A program made the position numbers and the translations under genes. Under the pieces are notes generated by a model that saw only the letters and a list, made by a program, of their open reading frames with translations, searched no databases and was not told the origin of the DNA. From Flagellimonas aurea (lineage in GTDB: Bacteria; Bacteroidota; Bacteroidia; Flavobacteriales; Flavobacteriaceae), in the NCBI RefSeq assembly GCF_017313785.1, contig NZ_JAFLNL010000006.1, positions 186,001 to 250,000 of the forward strand: a stretch of 64,000 nt of DNA. Reading direction: 5' to 3'. Numbering within the stretch: position 1 is the first letter of the stretch; every line of letters begins with the position of its first letter. Below are positions 61,738 through 64,000 of the stretch, piece after piece.

Positions 61738-63354
61738 TCACCCAACCATTTCTGGTTGTATGTTCCAATTTTCGTTGGCCAAGAGTACTTGGTCAAAGTC
61801 TATACCTTCAATAGGTTTCAACGTTTGGCTAGGAGCATCCCATTCTATTTTTCTGCCAAGTTTCCAAGAAAGTCCAGCCATATGGGCCGAGATGGCCTCA
61901 TCAAAACCTTCCTTGATACCACAACTCACCTTACCTCCATTTTTTATGACGCTCAGCCATTCCCTCATATGCAGAAAGGTTGAATCCACGCGGACTCCAT
62001 CAATATAGGTCCACATCAAACCCTTATCGGCAAAATATTGTGAAGTAGCCGACGAAACGGCATCCGTGCTGGTAGCAGCAGGGTCGTATTGATAAATAGG
62101 CACGTTGGGAAGCATCTTTTCGGCTTCCAGCATATCGGCATATCGGGTGGAAGCGCCATCGGGCCAAACGGTCAATCTATTGCCCAATTCCATGGTGGCA
62201 TCGTGTCCCATTAAAATGGTGGGGCGGTTGAAACCATTCCCCAGGGTGGCACTATAACAGAAGGTCATACCCTTTTCCTTGCCCCTGGTTTGACTGCTTC
62301 CCGTACTGAAATCGGGGAACTCCATATTTACTTGGATCACATCGGGAACATTTCGTCCGTCGTTGTGAGTGTATATGCCACCCGATGCACTGACAGAAGC
62401 AGGAATACCCATGTTCAGCACACAATTTAAACGGTCGTAATCGTGGGTCAACAGGTCACCAGACAATCCTGAGCCGTAAGCCCACCATTTGCGCCATCTA
62501 AAAAAGTGATTTTTATTGAACGGCACTTTTGGTGCGGAGCCCAAAAACTGCTCCCAATCAATGGTCTCGGGACTGGCTTTCTCATGGATATCGTAGTTCC
62601 AGGCACCGTTGTCATCGTTCCTGTTGGTATTTGTTTGAATCAATGATACGTGCCCAAGTGTTCCCTTTTCCACAATATCACGCGCAGTACTAAAACTCAG
62701 GGTCTGCCTATGCTGGTGCCCCACGGCGAACACCGCATCGGATTTTTCGGCCGCTTCACGCAAGGTATAGGTCTCGCCAACGGTATGTGTCATAGGTTTT
62801 TCCACATATACGTGCACATTGTTGTTCAAAGCTTCGATGGACATGGGGGCATGCCAGTGGTCCGGTGTTGCAATCACAACGGCATCCACGTCTCCACTCT
62901 GGATCATTTCCTTATAGGTCAAATATCTTTTGATTTTATTATCATCCGTAGAAAACGAATTGATGAATTTCTCCGCACGTACATCGAACACATCACAAAT
63001 GCCCACTAATTTCACATTGAGGGGTTCTTGAGACTCGAAATCTTCCAATCGTTTGTTGTTGGGATCTTCTTCTGCTGCCAAACGCATTTCTTCCTTCCAC
63101 TCATCCGTTGCAAAACCCAAGGCCCGCGTCAATTGTTCGCCCCGAATACCAAAACCGATCACCCCGATTCTCACGGGTTCTCCCCCAATTCCCGGAACTG
63201 CAGGAGGTAATGATGGCTTTATGTTGAGCTGTTCCAATATTTCCGAACGTTTCTTTCTGGAGCCAACAGAGCTGGCAGCTCCAGCCCACCATACAGCTCC
63301 CAGTATGGGCAGGCCTCCCAATCCTATTAAAAGGTCTCTTCTAGTCCATTTCAT
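61738..63354 (-). CDS. Gfo/Idh/MocA-family oxidoreductase with Tat-like leader
   Basis: A 538-residue dehydrogenase-type protein. The leader MKWTRRDLLIGLGGLPILGAVWW has a twin-arginine pair followed by a hydrophobic stretch, so it is probably exported folded by Tat. The NAD(P)-binding GVIGFGIRG (64-72) and the EKPM motif (VYVEKPMTHTVGETY) mark the Gfo/Idh fold. Exported members in Bacteroidota act on sugars or related metabolites, but the substrate cannot be told. It overlaps the DoxX gene by 4 bp (63351-63354). Confidence 0.9.
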   Translation of the reverse strand: MKWTRRDLLIGLGGLPILGAVWWAGAASSVGSRKKRSEILEQLNIKPSLPPAVPGIGGEPVRIGVIGFGIRGEQLTRALGFATDEWKEEMRLAAEEDPNNKRLEDFESQEPLNVKLVGICDVFDVRAEKFINSFSTDDNKIKRYLTYKEMIQSGDVDAVVIATPDHWHAPMSIEALNNNVHVYVEKPMTHTVGETYTLREAAEKSDAVFAVGHQHRQTLSFSTARDIVEKGTLGHVSLIQTNTNRNDDNGAWNYDIHEKASPETIDWEQFLGSAPKVPFNKNHFFRWRKWWAYGSGLSGDLLTHDYDRLNCVLNMGIPASVSASGGIYTHNDGRNVPDVIQVNMEFPDFSTGSSQTRGKEKGMTFCYSATLGNGFNRPTILMGHDATMELGNRLTVWPDGASTRYADMLEAEKMLPNVPIYQYDPAATSTDAVSSATSQYFADKGLMWTYIDGVRVDSTFLHMREWLSVIKNGGKVSCGIKEGFDEAISAHMAGLSWKLGRKIEWDAPSQTLKPIEGIDFDQVLLANENWNIQPEMVG

Positions 63355-63830
63355 TGTTCCTGAGTTTTAAGTTTGTTCTTTCTAAGATGATCTAGGCCAA
63401 AATAAGACCCGGTTGGTAATTGATAGATTACGATACAGGCCACGAGCTCTATCAAATTTTTATTGACGATCCAGTAGCTCCCCTCAACATTCATTTGTGT
63501 AAGCCCAGGAAAGGGTGGATGAGCCAAAAAATACATAGCCAAAAGACCGGCACCTACAATGGCTCCGACTCGTTCAAAAATTCCTAGGGTAAAGGTAAAG
63601 CCGACCAACATCAAAGCGATAATATTGAGCGTGTCCACCCAACCTATGGTTGCATCGCCTATCAACATGGTGAAAAACCAGTCAAAAGGTCCTTGTGCGG
63701 TAGCCAAATATCCAAATGAAGTCCATTCGGGATTGTACATCTTCACCACACCTTCAAATAAAAAGTGCCACCCGATAAATATGCGAAGCAGGGTAACACT
63801 TGCTTTCAGTTTATTTTGGTTTAGGTTCAT
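63351..63830 (-). CDS. DoxX-family membrane protein
   Basis: A 159-residue protein with four transmembrane helices (about 10-28, 50-68, 75-92 and 125-143) of the DoxX type: RIFIGWHFLFEGVVKMYNPEW, then LNIIALMLVGFTFTLGIFERVGAIVGAGLLAMYFLAHPP. DoxX-like proteins are often paired with exported Gfo/Idh oxidoreductases, and here the two genes overlap by 4 bp, which suggests an electron-transfer partner role; this is inference. Confidence 0.88.
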   Translation of the reverse strand: MNLNQNKLKASVTLLRIFIGWHFLFEGVVKMYNPEWTSFGYLATAQGPFDWFFTMLIGDATIGWVDTLNIIALMLVGFTFTLGIFERVGAIVGAGLLAMYFLAHPPFPGLTQMNVEGSYWIVNKNLIELVACIVIYQLPTGSYFGLDHLRKNKLKTQEQ

Positions 63831-63958
63831 AATTGCTATAGTTAATGATAAATATTCAATGCTGCTCCATTCAAGAGGAGGATGTGTGCCAAATTAACGA
63901 TATAACAGGTCAAAAGAAATTGATACACTAAAAGTATCTTAAAGGGAGAGTATAAACC

Positions 63959-64000
63959 ATGACCAATGTCATTTTCAGTAGTTTATGGTGGAAGGAGGTA
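63959..64000 (+). CDS. Possible start of a gene at the right edge
   Basis: An ATG at 63959 opens a frame (MTNVIFSSLWWKEV) that runs off the window. It follows a purine-rich AAAGGGAGAG 9 bp upstream. Only 14 codons are visible, so this is a weak call. Confidence 0.3.
   Translation, partial: MTNVIFSSLWWKEV

Noticed and set aside
1-64000. CRISPR arrays, IS elements, prophage or rRNA
   Set aside because: No regular repeat-spacer array, transposase, integrase, phage structural gene or rRNA sequence was noticed in any part of the window.

Overview
The window reads as a chromosomal segment of a marine-type Flavobacteriaceae bacterium (phylum Bacteroidota). The evidence is two SusC/SusD pairs, many lipoproteins with short lipoboxes, promoters of the TTG-N19-TAnnTTTG type, Na+-coupled transporters and a zeaxanthin-type crt operon. 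Genus (a Muricauda/Flagellimonas or Maribacter-like relative is plausible) is inference. No IS element, phage gene, CRISPR array or rRNA was seen.

Region 1 (1-34619) is dominated by a glucuronoxylan utilisation locus. The left edge holds the tail of an FAH/AraD1-like enzyme and an alpha-ketoglutarate-semialdehyde dehydrogenase. Then come a GH43 lipoprotein, SusC/SusD, GH10 xylanase, GH115 alpha-glucuronidase, a sialate-O-acetylesterase-like esterase and GH67 alpha-glucuronidase. The complete hexuronate route follows: UxaC, an SDR in the UxuB position, UxuA, KdgK and Eda. Transport is by a TRAP system (DctPQM) and an SSS-family Na+/solute symporter. A LacI-family regulator sits in the middle. 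Near-identical operators (core AACGCAATCGATTGCGTT) overlap the predicted promoters of susC, the GH10 operon, the uxaC operon and the SSS transporter, so one regulator probably controls the whole set. Inserted in this locus is a carbamoyltransferase-DUF5989-SxtJ cassette facing an SGNH hydrolase. Deoxyribose-phosphate aldolase and purine nucleoside phosphorylase lie at the right border.

Region 2 (34623-45841) has a YbdG-like MscS channel and then a leftward cluster: ECF sigma, FecR anti-sigma, SusC with an STN domain, SusD, a lipoprotein alkaline phosphatase and a GDPD-alkaline phosphatase fusion, ended by a strong terminator. It looks like a SusCD uptake system for phosphate esters.

Region 3 (46007-52880) has tRNA-Leu(GAG), an unknown 7-TM protein, an AGCS alanine symporter and a carotenoid operon: a MerR/B12-binding regulator with CarH photoreceptor motifs, then crtI, crtB and crtZ.

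Region 4 (52877-64000) is mostly housekeeping: two TlpA-like thioredoxins (one without active-site cysteines), aconitase, MoxR ATPase, two SurA-like factors, an SRPBCC protein, a small unknown, a class A beta-lactamase-fold hydrolase, a Gfo/Idh oxidoreductase with a Tat-like leader, DoxX, and the start of a possible gene at the right edge.
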